A stretch of 64,000 bases of DNA from Brachionus manjavacas (GCA_019054805.1 JAHQIY010000007.1:67501-131500); one strand, 5' to 3'; positions 29,610-41,172 are shown, counted from the stretch's first letter. Program-made: numbers and translations. The notes: generated from the letters alone by a model not told the origin.

Positions 29610-32035
29610 ACTTCATAAGATGAAAGGAATCGACGTCCTTTCATTAAACGAAACTTTTATCAATCAAAACAATGAATTTCTTAACTTACTAAATGCAAAC
29701 AACATGATACGATGTGATAGAACCCATGCTGGATACGGTGGTGTTACCTAAATCATTCGTGCAAATATTAATACTAGACTAAACAAAAAAGAATCAACCC
29801 AAAAATATGAAATTCTAGCAACCAAAATATCCGACAATTGCAAAAAACTACTAATAATACCTCACCAAAAAGTAATTCAGACTCCGACTTCCTACAACCT
29901 CTAACCAAAAATTATCAAAATGTAGTTATACTAGCCGACTTCAACACACAACATCCAAATTGGTTTTGTAAAACACAAAATAGCAGATGAAAATCATTAT
30001 TGAATAAATTAGAGGAAAATGAATTAACGGTTATATTGATTATAGGCAGTGGCCTTTTAGGAAAAGTGAAAAACATAATTGACCTGGCAATTTTAAGTAC
30101 AAATTTATTTTATAAATAAAAAAATTTTTAAAGTATGCACAGACCAAAAAATATCTGATCATTGGCAATAATGTTTGATATAGAAAATATATCTATTCGG
30201 ATTAACTTAATTTTAAATTTTAGCAACATAAGATACAATTCTACCAACAAAATTAATTCTATAGACGAAATCGTGAAAAAGTTCACATCCAACTGTAATT
30301 CTGATTAAATATCTATAAATGAAGCAACTTCAACCAAACAAGTCGGAAGAAACAAAAAAACCTTACCAAAATATCTAATCGAAGAAATAAAACGAAAAAA
30401 GAAACTTGAAAGGTTATGCACTAAAGCACTTGACCCTATTACAAAATGCGAGCTTAATAATATTTCAAACAAAATTAATCGCGAAATCCAATATTTAAAC
30501 ACCAAAAAATATAATACAAATTATGAGGCTTTAATTGAATGTAAGCCAAGTAAACAAAAAATTCTGGAATATTCTTAAAAAAGAGACAAAATCACAAGAA
30601 ACCAAACAAAACTGAAAATTAAAAAATGAAATTAATGGCAAATCACTTCGAAAAAGCGTTTTCAAACACTCACTACTCTAACACAAAAAGTAAGTACTTT
30701 AACTACCATATGAGTAAAAGTTCCAGTAACACAATAACTTGCGACGAACTGAACCAAAATATTAAAAATCTTAACTCTAAAAAATCATCAGGCTTCGACG
30801 GAATAAGCAACAAAATAATTAAAATATTTACTAATGAACAAATAAAAGAACTTCTAGAAATATTTAACGCGTTACTCGTTTTAGAATACGTTCCAGAATG
30901 TTTGAAATTACCTTTAATTATGCCAAGGTTCTTGACACTGCACCTCACACAGCTATTATAAATGCCCTCAACAAAGTTAAATGCCCCGGCCGTTCAAGAA
31001 TATTGATAAAGTCCTACCTCGAAAATCGAAAATTCAAAAAAGAACACAATCAGCATGAGGAAATATTAATTACACAATTCAAAAATATCAATTACACAAA
31101 AAATTTATTAATATCACAAAAATTTTACTTTTTTTCACATTCAAAAATAAAATAATGAATTTTACAATTTAATTAATTAATAAAACATAAAAATGTTAGT
31201 ATCACAGTAATAAAAATTATTGTCATTGTAAATAAATCTAATTAATCTTTATTTAAAGCTGACGTTGCATTTTTTGGTGTACCTCTTTTTTTCAAATAAA
31301 CAAATTTAGTTACACAATTGTAGTAGCCCAAATCGAGCTCAAGAAAATTACTAAGGTAAACCACATGAGCACAAGTGGCTCTATCCATAAAAACAATCAA
31401 AGTACAACTTAAATCAAACAAGCTTACTCTGGCTTTAATTCGGTTTGGGTTGCCATTTGAAATTGCTCAATTAATCAAAATTATTGTATAAATAATAAAA
31501 AATGTTGTTCATTTTATTTTGTGCAATTCAGTTGTTATATTAATTTTTCTATTTACATAATTCATATTTTTATTGTGCTATTCAAACATTAATATTGTGC
31601 GATAAATTCTTAGTCCAATCAGCATTCGTCAAATAAAAGAAGTATTGACGCCGGAATACCGCAATACGAGTCTCTAGTACGCTTTTATTTGCATTCTTCA
31701 TCAGCGATTTAGGCAAAAGATTAAGAAAACTTGGCCCAGCCCTAAATTACACTCTCTTTGCTAATGATATTTCAATTTGGACAACTAACTCCAGACTAAA
31801 AACTATAAATAAAAATTTGCAAAAAGCAACTACAATTATTCATAAATTTTTCACAGAGTTGTGGTCTCTAATTTAACTTTGAAAAACGTAGCTATTCAGT
31901 GTTTTCCGGTAATTATACCGCCCATCAAACTATTTCAGATCAAACCTACCAATTAAAATCAACAACATTCAAATTAAGAAAGAACTAAGTCCAAAAATAC
32001 TAGGAATAAAAGACTGACACAGGTTTGCCATTTAA
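29610..32035 (+). pseudogene. LINE family B ORF2 (endonuclease and RT), broken and interrupted
   Basis: Endonuclease: MKGIDVLSLNETFI (catalytic Glu of the LNET motif), MIRCDRTHAGYGGV, then in another frame ILADFNTQHPNWFC (GDFN-type motif as ADFN). RT: LNSKKSSGFDGISNKII (30765-30815), VLEYVPECLK, then AKVLDTAPHTAIINAL (first catalytic region, with the usual KAFD decayed), YLENRKFKKEHNQH, interruption by the MULE 31057-31616, then DAGIPQYESL, FISDLGKRLRKLGPALNYTL and FANDISIWTT (catalytic FADD changed to FAND). It ends at PKILGIK near 32010. The mutated catalytic aspartate and frameshifts exclude activity. Confidence 0.8.
31057..31616 (-). mobile_element. MULE remnant, 560 bp, with 9-bp TSD, in LINE family B
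   Basis: It is flanked by the perfect 9-bp direct repeat aatcagcat (31048-31056 and 31617-31625), the length typical of Mutator-like elements. The ends are degenerate inverted repeats with recurrent acacaa / ttgtg words. On the minus strand 31480-31250 reads TCAHVVYLSNFLELDLGYYN and FVYLKKRGTPKNATSALNK, the C-terminal zinc-binding (C-H) and KRGRP-KA-KAL tail of a MULE transposase. The catalytic part is gone. Excising the element with one repeat joins the RT reading NQH to SSNKRSIDAGIPQ of the LINE. Confidence 0.85.
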
Positions 32036-32055
32036 AGAACACTTTTTTAATTTCA

Positions 32056-33163
32056 AATTTTACTTAATTTAATTAATATTCAAATTTGAAATTTTGTAAA
32101 TTATTTTTTAATGCTGAAAGGAGAGCGTTCTTTCTTCAAGCAGCAGACCGTAGGTCTTATTTTAATTTAATTAAAAAAATAAATCTGAAACAAAACAATT
32201 CCCCTTTGAAACATCACTGATAACTTCATTTTCCATTAAATAAGCCATTGTTCTAGTTCGTTGGTGTATTTTTTTATCTTATTTTCTAAGTTCCCCTTTT
32301 TGTTATAAATGAAGAATGTAACTAGATCATCTGCGAAAAGCAGAGAGTATTCATTATTTGTTTTGTTTCTTTTGGGGATGTCATTAATATATAGACTAAA
32401 TAAAAGAAGACTAATTACTGAGCCTTGAGGAACACCTGCAGTTATTTGAAATTCATCGCTCAAGTGGTCATTCACATTTACTTTAAATGTCCTAATATCT
32501 AAAAAGGATTTAAACCAGTTAAACAAGTAATGAGGTGGATTCATTTTAATCAATTTAAAAAGTAGACCTTCATGCCAAACCCTATCAAAGGCTTTAGAAA
32601 TATCAAAAAAAAGGCCACAAACTCTTTTTTTTCTATTAAATGATTCCACAATTTTTTGAATTAAAAAGAAAAGATTATCTGATGTTCGCCGGTGTTTCCT
32701 AAATAAAGATTGCTCCTGGATAAGGAGAAAATTTTGTTCCAAGAAAAGTTCTTTGATTTATATAAATGAATTTTTAGATAAGTTTTTTAACATTAAATTA
32801 TGAATTTGGTGAGGTCCTGGTGCTGCTTCATTTTTCAAGCTTTTTAAAGCCATATATAATTCATTTTAGCAAATTGGATCATTAAATTACACTGATCATA
32901 ATTTCTAAAAAGTTCAGAGTTAGAATTAAGTCTTTCTTAGTATCAATTAAATCAGAATTAGGACAAAAAATTGAAAATAAGAGTTCTCCGAAGCATTTCC
33001 CTTTTCTTCATTAGAAATCCTTGTCATTTGAAATTAAATTTGGGATTAAATTTGGAATTAAAAAAGTCTTCTTGTTAGTGGGTTTTTTCCCACTTTCTTG
33101 ATAAAATCAAACCAATATTGATTCCAGAAATTTTTTAAGAGGCCTTTAACATGAATGTTTGTC
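32056..33163 (-). mobile_element. LINE family A fragment A4 (antisense RT part plus unrelated 165-bp end)
   Basis: Minus strand from about 33150: KGLLKNFWNQYWFDFIKKVG and the RT frame 32742-32236 (FFDISKAFDRVWHEGLLFKL, AGVPQGSVIS, LLFADDLVTF). Homology to the full LINE ends at 'atgaagttatcagt' (~32225) and is followed by ~165 bp unrelated to LINE A (32056-32220). The whole block is almost identical to 37549-38653, so it is a duplicate of that segment. The first frames include stops. Confidence 0.85.
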
Positions 33164-34086
33164 CGGATCTCAGAAGGTATTGTACTTTTCGATTTCAATT
33201 CTTGCCCTCTGATTTCGAGAATCATAGACTTGAAACCTTCTTTAATGCTGTTCGAATTGATGGACTCAATATTGAACACATTACCGAAGAAAAATATAAA
33301 GATAGACCCGAGAGGAAAAATGGTGTCAGAAGGGTGAGAACATCATTTCCAAAAGAAGTTGAGAATATTATTGGAAGCTTGTCAGGCCCCACAATAATGT
33401 ATGGTTTAAAGTGTCTTGTGTCAATTGTTGGACAAAAGCAGAAATGCTATTTTTGTGATGATGAAGGACACAACATTGCTAAATGCCCTGTTAAAGAAAC
33501 ACTATGCGAAAATTGTCATCAGAAAGGACATTTGACAAAAAAATGCTCCATTGCCGAAAAGCTTAAGTCGCTTGAAAGGAAAAAGATTGACTACAATGAT
33601 CTTTACATTGACCAAGAAGAAACGCAATCATTATTTGAAGCTGACCAAAAAGATAATGATGAAAATGTGATGCCAAAAACACCTGGATATCAGCCAACAA
33701 ATTTCAATGACGTAATGTCCGAAATTAGCCCAAAAGACTCTAAAACTCCAGTTTTAGAAGAAGCTTTGGTAAGTCGTTTAAACGATTTTCTACCACTATG
33801 CCAGTCACTTGTCAATGTACGCTCAAATGATCAGAATGAGACTGAGAATTTTTTCCAAACCAAAAATCAAACCAAGAGATTTCCCGAATCTGATCCAAAT
33901 GAAAAAGAGCTCACCGAAAATGAATCAAAGAAACCATTAGTTGTCTTAGAAAATCAAAACGACAGCACCTTCGAGTCTGAATCAAACAGTTCAACAACTG
34001 AATGTTCAATTCAAGTAGATCAATCATCTAACGAAATTTGTCAGCAAACTGCCGGTCAAAACAGCATTGAAGAAAATTTAGAATGA
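33151..34086 (+). CDS. LINE family A ORF1 (CCHC zinc-knuckle protein), 5'-truncated
   Basis: An open frame of 311 codons. Residues 1-4 (MNVC) come from the neighbouring antisense fragment, so the start is a fusion accident; the true LINE ORF1 begins with ~90 more residues in copy A8. Residues 5-95 correspond to the RNA-binding region (RRYCTFRF, FFNAVRIDGL, DRPERKNGVRRVRTS). Knuckle 1 is CYFCDDEGHNIAKC (99-112) and knuckle 2 CENCHQKGHLTKKC (119-132), both CX2CX4HX4C. The rest is a hydrophilic, Ser/Asn/Glu-rich tail ending IEENLE. The stop TGA overlaps the next ATG. ORF1 binds LINE RNA in the RNP. Whether it is expressed is unknown. Confidence 0.75.
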   Translation: MNVCPDLRRYCTFRFQFLPSDFENHRLETFFNAVRIDGLNIEHITEEKYKDRPERKNGVRRVRTSFPKEVENIIGSLSGPTIMYGLKCLVSIVGQKQKCYFCDDEGHNIAKCPVKETLCENCHQKGHLTKKCSIAEKLKSLERKKIDYNDLYIDQEETQSLFEADQKDNDENVMPKTPGYQPTNFNDVMSEISPKDSKTPVLEEALVSRLNDFLPLCQSLVNVRSNDQNETENFFQTKNQTKRFPESDPNEKELTENESKKPLVVLENQNDSTFESESNSSTTECSIQVDQSSNEICQQTAGQNSIEENLE

Positions 34087-37083
34087 ACAAGAAGATAAAT
34101 AAATCAACTTTAAGAACAAAACCTCTTAATAAAACAAGGTTAGTAATTACACACTGGAATTGTCTTCATTTACCTGGTTGGGTTCTCTTAGCCAATTTTT
34201 TAGCTCAAAAATGTCCAGACATTGTTTTGCTCAATGAACTAAAGATAGATTTAAGTGAGGCAAATATTTATCTTGATTTTCACAATTATCAATTCATAAC
34301 AAAACCACGCAACAAGTATGGAGGAGGAGTAGCAATTTTAATTAAAGAAGGAATTGAATTTATACAAGATTTCTCTTATGAGGAATTCAATTCCGAACTC
34401 CTTTGTATAAAAATGAACTTAAATAATGAATTGTTTATATTCAGTCTTTATAATCCACCCAAATGCTTCTGAACTTTGAGTTTTTTAAAACTGTTAATAA
34501 AAAATGTAGAAACTACATTTTAGGTGGTGATCTTAACGCCAGAACAAGGCAAATAGGCTGCGTAGGGGAAAATGAAAACGGCATAATGTTGGAAAGAATA
34601 ATCAATGAGTTAGCCTTCTCAGTAATTAATGATAAGCGTCCTACTTTCAATATTTTTAATAGGAATTACTTTGAAATTCTTGATCTTTTCTTAGTTTCAT
34701 CTTCATTAATTGACAAAATTACCGACTTTTGTGTCCTAAATAGTCAAGACATGACTAGTGACCATTTCCCAATCGAAGCATCGATTTCTATGGGCTATCA
34801 ATTAGAAAATAAATCTGCAGCTAAAAAGTTTAACTATAAGAAAGCAAACTGGCAATTATTCAGCGAGATTTTAAATTCTCAAATAGTGAATATCACTGAA
34901 AGTTCCCTCACAATAGATCAACTAAATGATAAAATTACAGAAAAAACTATTTCTACTTCACATTAAAGCATTCCTTATTATTCGCAGAAAATCATTGTTA
35001 TTCTGATAAAAGAACGTAGAAAAGTAAGAAGAAACTTTCAAAAAACTCGCTGTCAAAATCTCAAGAAAAAATTTAATCAACTTACATTCGAGTTAAAGGC
35101 CTCTTTAAAAAAATTCTGGAATCAAAATTGGTTTGATTTTATTGATAAAATGGGAAAAAACCCACTAACAAGTAGACCATTCTGGAAAAAAATAAATAAA
35201 TTTAGATCAAAAAAAGGATCAAATTTAATCCCAAATTTGTTTTTAAATGACAAGGAATTCAAAACTAGTGAAGAAAAGGGAAAATGCTTTGGAGAACTCC
35301 TATCTTCAATATTTAGTCCTAATTCTGATTTAAAAGATCGTGATAAAGATTTCGAAATACTTAATTCTAACTCTGAATTCTTTAGAAATTATGATCAGTC
35401 TAATTTCAATGATCCAATTTGCTTAAATGAATTAATTATGACTCTAAAAAGATTGAAAAATGAAGCGGCATCAGGACCTGACCAAATTCATAATCTAATG
35501 TTAAAAAACTTACCTAGAAATTCATTAATAGAAATTATAGAACTTTTTAATTTATCTCTTCGAGAAGGTAGAGTCCCTAAAGCATGGAAAACATCGAACA
35601 TTACTATGATTCAAAAAAAAGCCTCTTCTTTACAAGATCCTTTAAATTATAGACCAATTAGTATAACGAGTTGTTTAGAGTAATTACTGGAACGAATAGT
35701 TTATTCAAGATTATACAATTTTTTGGAACATAATTCACTCCTTATCCAGGAGCAATCTGGATTTAGAAAAAACCGGCGAACATCAGATAATCTTTTCTTT
35801 TTAATTCAAAAAATTGTGGAATCATTTAATAGAAAAAAAAGAGTTTGTGGCCTTTTTTTTGATATTTCTAAAGCCTTTGATAGGGTTTGGCATGAAGGTC
35901 TACTTTTTAAATTGATTAAAATGAATCCACCTCATTACTTGACTAACTGGATTAGATCCTTTCTAGATAGTAGGACATTTAAGGTAAATGTGAATGACCA
36001 ATTGAGCGACGAATATCAAATAACTGCAGGTGTTCCTCAAGGCTCAGTAATAAGTCCTCTCTTATTTAGTATTTATATTAATGACATCCCAAAAAGAAAC
36101 AAAACAAATAATGAATACTCTCTGCTTTTCGCAGATGATCTAGTTACATTCTTCATTTATAACAAGAAAGGGAACCTAGAAAATAAGATTAATAAATACA
36201 CCAACGAACTAGAACAATGGCTTATTAAATGGAAAATGAAGATATCAGTTGAAAAGTCATGTTCAGTAGTCTTTTCTAGGTACAAAAAAGAGTGTGATAA
36301 TCTAAACTTAAAAATCTATGGAAACAGAATAGTGAGCCAAAAAGAAGTCAAGTTTCTTGGTATTAAATTTGATTCTAAGTTAAACTTTAATACACTAGTA
36401 GACGAAATTAAAGAACGCTGCAACAAAAGGCTAAATATTATTAAGATATTGTCAAACAAAAAATGGGGTTTCAATCAAAACACACTAGGAAATTTATATA
36501 AATCTTTAGTCGGATCGATTTTAGACTATTCTTTTCCTTGCTTAAATTCATTTTCAGAAAATAATATCAAAAAACTACAAGCAATTCAGAATACAGCAGT
36601 AAGATCTATCCTTAAGTTAAAATATGATACTCCCTCCAACATCGTGCAACATGAAGCTTTTAATAAACTAAAATTACTAACAGTCTCGAATCGTCTTTTT
36701 GAGTTGAGCGAGAAATTTGTTGGGACAGGACTGAGTCATTCTATTCCATTGGTTGAAAGACTGGTGAAAGAATACAAAGAAGGTTTCGAATCAAGATATA
36801 TTGAATACCCAACTCCATTGTGTAATTGCTACCTTACTATTTCTTCTTTTTTTCCTGAAACTTGAACTATTTAAACATGTGCCACAAGAAACAATCTTTT
36901 CCAATTTATGTCTTTTCAACTTTAATTTTTTTTAGCTTATTTACTCTATTTTGATTCTTTTTTTTTTTTTTTTTTTTTAATCTAATTTTATTTACTTTAA
37001 TTTTATTTTTATTTTATTTTTAATTTATTCTGAAGGAGATTTAGCTCGGTAAAGAAAATAAATAAATAATAAATAAAAAATAA
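33164..37083 (+). mobile_element. LINE family A, copy A5, nearly complete
   Basis: The best preserved family A copy. It is 5'-truncated: LINE homology begins at 33164 (ccggatctcagaaggtatt, equal to 41541 in copy A8), about 315 bp inside the element. ORF1 is open (33151-34086), ORF2 follows with an ATGA overlap and has one frameshift and two in-frame stops. The 3' UTR includes a T-run (36958-36978), then ctgaaggag, gctcggtaaag and a (aaata)n-like tail ending about 37083. It interrupts family B, whose 3' part starts directly afterwards. Confidence 0.9.
34083..36865 (+). pseudogene. LINE family A ORF2 (endonuclease-reverse transcriptase), near intact
   Basis: The start ATG at 34083 overlaps the ORF1 stop by four bases. 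Endonuclease: VITHWNCLHLP, CPDIVLLNELKID (catalytic Glu), KYGGGVAILIKEG, GGDLNARTRQIG, FNIFNRNYFEILDLFLVS, TSDHFPIEA (catalytic His; SDH box). RT: SGPDQIHNLMLKNLP, NYRPISITSC, FFDISKAFDRVWHEGLL (Asp), AGVPQGSVISPLLFSIYIND, LLFADDLVTFF (catalytic FADD), VKFLGIKFDSKLN, then a C-terminal thumb-like part to YPTPLCNCYLTISSFFPET. Defects: one frameshift at 34463-34472, TAA at 34964-34966 between endonuclease and RT, and TAA at 35681-35683. The Jockey/I group is most likely. Catalytic residues are all present, so inactivation is recent. Confidence 0.88.
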
Positions 37084-37480
37084 ATAATAAGTTAAGAGCA
37101 AAATGTGAAACAAAATTAAATCTTTGAAGAATACTCAGTTCAAAATGCTACAGAATCAACTCAAAATATAATTACTATCTATAAAGCCACAGTCTTATAA
37201 CAAATACAATACAGCATGTTACCATATATAATAGCCGCTAAAAAGGACAAAAATGAACTACATATCGTACGAAACAGAGCAATCAGAACAATATTTAATC
37301 TTAACCGATCAAAACCACAAAACCTACTAAACATTATCTCAAACCTAGAACCTTTAGAAGAACGAGCCAACAAAAATTGTATTATACTTCATTAAACACT
37401 CTAGCACCGTTGGCAAAGGAATCAAGAGTTTAAAAAGCAGTTGTAATTGGAGTAGATGCGATAAAAAATTTATCTAATAA
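37084..37480 (+). pseudogene. LINE family B ORF2, 3' portion
   Basis: After the family A tail the family B LINE resumes: LRAKCETKLNL, ITIYKATVL, YSMLPYIIAAKKDKNELHIV, RNRAIRTIFNLNRSK and ISNLEPLEERANKNCIILH. This order (thumb-like KA-VLP--YG, Q-IQN-ALR-I) is what follows the 'LGI--D' motif where the 5' part ended at 32010. It therefore belongs to the element at 28260-32045. It has a few stops. Confidence 0.78.
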
Positions 37481-37548
37481 AAACTACTTTTAAAATATTT
37501 ACTCATTTTTTACTTTGTATTTAATTATTTATTCCTTTTTATTTTGAA

Positions 37549-38895
37549 AAGTTTTACTTAATTTAATTAATATTCAAATTTGAAATTTTGTAAATTATTT
37601 TTTAATGCTGAAAGGAGAGCGTTCTTTCTTCAAGCAGCAGACCTTAGGTCTTATTTTAATTTAATTAAAAAAATAAATCTGAAACAAAACAATTCCCCTT
37701 GGAAACATCACTGATAACTTCATTTTCCATTAAATAAGCCATTGTTCTAGTTCGTTGGTGTATTTTTTTATCTTATTTTCTAAGTTCCCCTTTTTGTTAT
37801 AAATGAAGAATGTAACTAGATCATCTGCGAAAAGCAGAGAGTATTCATTATTTGTTTTGTTTCTTTTGGGGATGTCATTAATATATAGACTAAATAAAAG
37901 AAGACTAATTACTGAGCCTTGAGGAACACCTGCAGTTATTTGAAATTCATCGCTCAAGTGGTCATTCACATTTACTTTAAATGTCCTAATATCTAAAAAG
38001 GATTTAAACCAGTTAAACAAGTAATGAGGTGGATTCATTTTAATCAATTTAAAAAGTAAACCTTCATGCCAAACTCTATCAAAGGCTTAGAAATATCAAA
38101 AAAAGGCCACAAGCTCTTTTTTTTCTATTAAATGATTCCACAATTTTTTGAATTAAAAAGATTAGATTATCTGATGTTCGCCGGTGTTTCCTAAATAAAG
38201 ATTGCTCCTGGATAAGGAAAAATTTTGTTCCAAGAAAAGTTCTTTGATTTATATAAATGAATTTTTAGATAAGTTTTTTAACATTAAATTATGAATTTGG
38301 TGAGGTCCTGGTGCTGCTTCATTTTTCAAGCTTTTTAAAGCCATATATAATTCATTTTAGCAAATTGGATCATTAAATTACACTGATCATAATTTCTTAA
38401 AAGTTCAGAGTTAGAATTAAGTCTTTCTTAGTATCAATTAAATCAGAATTAGGACAAAAAATTGAAAATAAGAGTTCTCCGAAGCATTTCCCTTTTCTTC
38501 ATTAGAAATCCTTGTCATTTGAAATTAAATTTGGGATTAAATTTGGAATTAAAAAAGTCTTCTTGTTAGTGGGTTTTTTCCCACTTTCTTGATAAAATCA
38601 AACCAATATTGATTCCAGAAATTTTTTAAGAGGCCTTTAACATGAATGTTTGTTGATTAAATTATTGCTTGAGCTTTATAGCTTCAGCTTGTATTTTGTA
38701 ATCTTCGTCTTAATTTCCTACGTTCTTTTATCAGAAAAACAATTTGCGGGGGAAGACTGGTTATGTAGATTTTCTGAGAAAGATAAGGAATACTTTTATG
38801 AGAAGCAGAAATGATTTTTTCGGTAATTTTATCATTTAGTTGGTCTATAGTGTTGGAACTTTCAATAATTTTTAAAAATTTAAAATTTCGCTTAA
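37549..38895 (-). mobile_element. LINE family A fragment A6, antisense
   Basis: Minus strand from 38895: 'gcgaaattttaaatttttaa' (equal to 34862 in copy A5), SHKSIPYLSQKIYITSLPP, LIKERRKLRR, then the RT frames including FADD (38047-37730). The far end (37549-37715) is the same ~165 bp non-LINE sequence as in 32056-32220. It directly follows the 3' tail of copy A7 on the same strand. In place of the TAA seen in A5 and A8 after SH it has AAA (SHKSIPY). Confidence 0.83.
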
Positions 38896-41172
38896 AATTT
38901 TATTTATTTATTTATTTATTTGTTTATCTGTATCGAGCTAAGGCTCCTTCAGATTAAAAAAAAAAAAAAAGAAAAAAAACCAGAGTAAAATAAAAGTAAA
39001 AATAATAAAAAAAATATATAAAAAAAAGAAAAAATAAAAAAAGTTAAAATAAAAGAAAATTAACATTAGATATGTTGATATAGAGAATAACAGGATACAT
39101 ATTTTTAAATGTCTGATTTTTCAGGGAAAAAGGAAGAAATGGTAAGGTAGCAATTACACAATGGAGTTGGGTATTCAATATATCTTGCTTCGAAACCTTC
39201 TTTGTATTCCTCCACCAGTCTTACAACCAATGGAATAGAATGACTCAGCCCTGTCCCAACATATCTCTCACTCAACTCAAAAAGTCGATTTGAGACTGTT
39301 AGTAGCTAAGTTTATTATATGCTTAATGATGCATTATGTTGGAGGGAACATCATATTTTAGTTTCAATATGGATCTAACTGTTGAATTTTGAATCACTTG
39401 TATTTTTTTAATGTTGGTTTCTGTGAGTGAATTTAAACAAGGAAAAGAATAATCGAGAATTGATCCTATTAAGGATTTGTATAGATTCCCTAATGTTTTG
39501 GGTTTAAGGCTCCTTTTTACATTCGATAGATATTTAATAATATTTAATCTTGAGTTACACTGCTTTTTTATCTCATCCACCATTAAACTATATATAAGTT
39601 TTGAGTCTAATGTAATTTCTAAGAACTTAACTTTTTCTTGTAGATTTAAACTGTTTTCATATAATTTTAGATCAAGATTAGTTTTTTTTCTAGAGTTTTT
39701 TTCAAAGATCGTGAAGCATAACTTTTCAACATACATTTTCATTTTCCATTTGAAAAGCCATTTTTCAATTTCTTTTAAGTACTTATTAATTAAACTCTCG
39801 AGATTTCCTTTCTTTTTAAGAATAAAAAAGGTAGCTAAGTCATCTGCAAAAAGAAGAGAGTATTGGCTATTGGTCTTATTTCTTTTAGGTAAGTCATTAA
39901 TGAAAATGCTGAAAAGAAGCGGACTAATTCTGATCCTTGTGGAACCCCTGCTTTAATTAAGTATTGGTCACTCAAATGTTCGTTTGCTTTTACTATAAAT
40001 GATCTGGAATCGAGAAATGATCTGATCCAGTAAATAAGATAAGGAGGAAGATTAGTTTTAATTAGCTTATAAATTAGTCCATCATGCAAAACTCTATCGA
40101 AGGCTTTAGAAATGTCAGAATATAAACAGCAGACTTTTTTTGTTTCTATTAAAAGATTCTACTACTTTTTGTATAAGAAAATAAAGATTATCCGCTGTGC
40201 GCCTATGTTTTCTAAATCCTGATTGCTCATTTATAAGCATTTATTATTTCTTTCAAGGAAATGGTATATTCTTGTATAAATAATACGTTCAAGTAACTTA
40301 CCAAGGCAACTTGTCATACTAATAGGACAATAGGCAGAAGGGTCTTCAGTGGGAGGAGATATCTTTGGGATCATAGTTATTCAAGCTATTTTCCATGTTT
40401 AAGGGACATTAGCTTATTCCAAACTCATGTTAAAAAGATTACTTAATTCAACTAAAAACTTATAAGGGAGATTTTTTAACATTAAGTTGTGGATTCCATC
40501 TATACCTGATCCTGACACTTCTTTTAACTTTTTTTAAGAGGATGTAATTTCTGAAACAGTAATTGGTTCAATCAGATTATTTAGTACATTATTTTTTTTT
40601 AGGAAGCTGAGATTGTATCTGCTATTTCAGTATCAGTCTCAGATAAATCTAAATCTAAATGAGGACTTAAAGTTGTTTTTAAGATGTTTTCGAAAATTTC
40701 TCCTCTATTTTTATCTGTATTGAACCATTTTCCATCTTTAATTAACATAGGAATTTTCCTCGAACATATCTTTGATCTAAATTTATTTATTTTTCTCCAA
40801 AATGGTCTACTCGATAATGGTTTTTTTCCCATTTTATTAATAAGCTCTTGCCAGTATTGATTCCAAAAATCCTTTAATGTTGAACGTAACTCAGATGTTA
40901 GCTTATTAAATGTCATTTTTAGGGAAGGACATCTTGTTTTCTGAAAAAGTCTTAGAACTTTCCTTAATTGGTAATACAATGTTCTTCGGTAGACTCGATT
41001 TAAAAATAATTGCCAGTAAGCTTTTTTATAGTTAAATTTTTTGTCGGTAATCTTGTCAATTAATGAAGATGAAACTAAAAAAAGATCAAGAATTTCAAAG
41101 TAATTCTTATTAAAAATATTGAAAGGAGGGGGCTCATGATTGATTACTGAAAAGTCTAACTCATTATTTTAG
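38896..41172 (-). mobile_element. LINE family A-like copy A7, antisense, divergent subfamily
   Basis: Minus strand: 5' truncation at 41172 (NELDFSVINHEPPPFNIF), endonuclease end with an internal deletion, linker frame 40979-40599 (FWNQYWQELINKMGKKPLSS), RT frames 40089-39323 (MHDGLIYKLIKTNLPPYLIY, IKAGVPQGS, LLFADD near 39840, LKLYENSLNLQEKVKFLEIT, LYKSLIGSILDYSFPCLNS), and the 3' tail (ctgaaggagccttagctcga, aaataaataaataaa) at 38955-38897. It differs from A5/A8 more than they differ from each other, so it is a separate subfamily. Broken by frameshifts. Confidence 0.85.

Larger units (their letters stand above)
28260..32045 (+). mobile_element. Non-LTR retrotransposon (LINE), family B, 5' part
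   Basis: A second LINE lineage, distinct from family A. It has a gag-like ORF1 with zinc knuckles (28470-29245), an endonuclease (29610-30120) and an RT (30620-32035). It is split by a 560-bp MULE (31057-31616) and then at about 32046 by a block of family A copies; its 3' portion resumes at 37084. Frameshifts are numerous, so it is an old copy. The I/Jockey-type organisation (three-knuckle ORF1, APE endonuclease, RT) is clear. Confidence 0.84.

Noticed and set aside
32056-37083. Classical twin-priming 5' inversion of one LINE insertion
   Set aside because: The inverted part covers RT sequence that is also present in the sense part, and it carries 165 bp of foreign DNA shared with 37549-37715.
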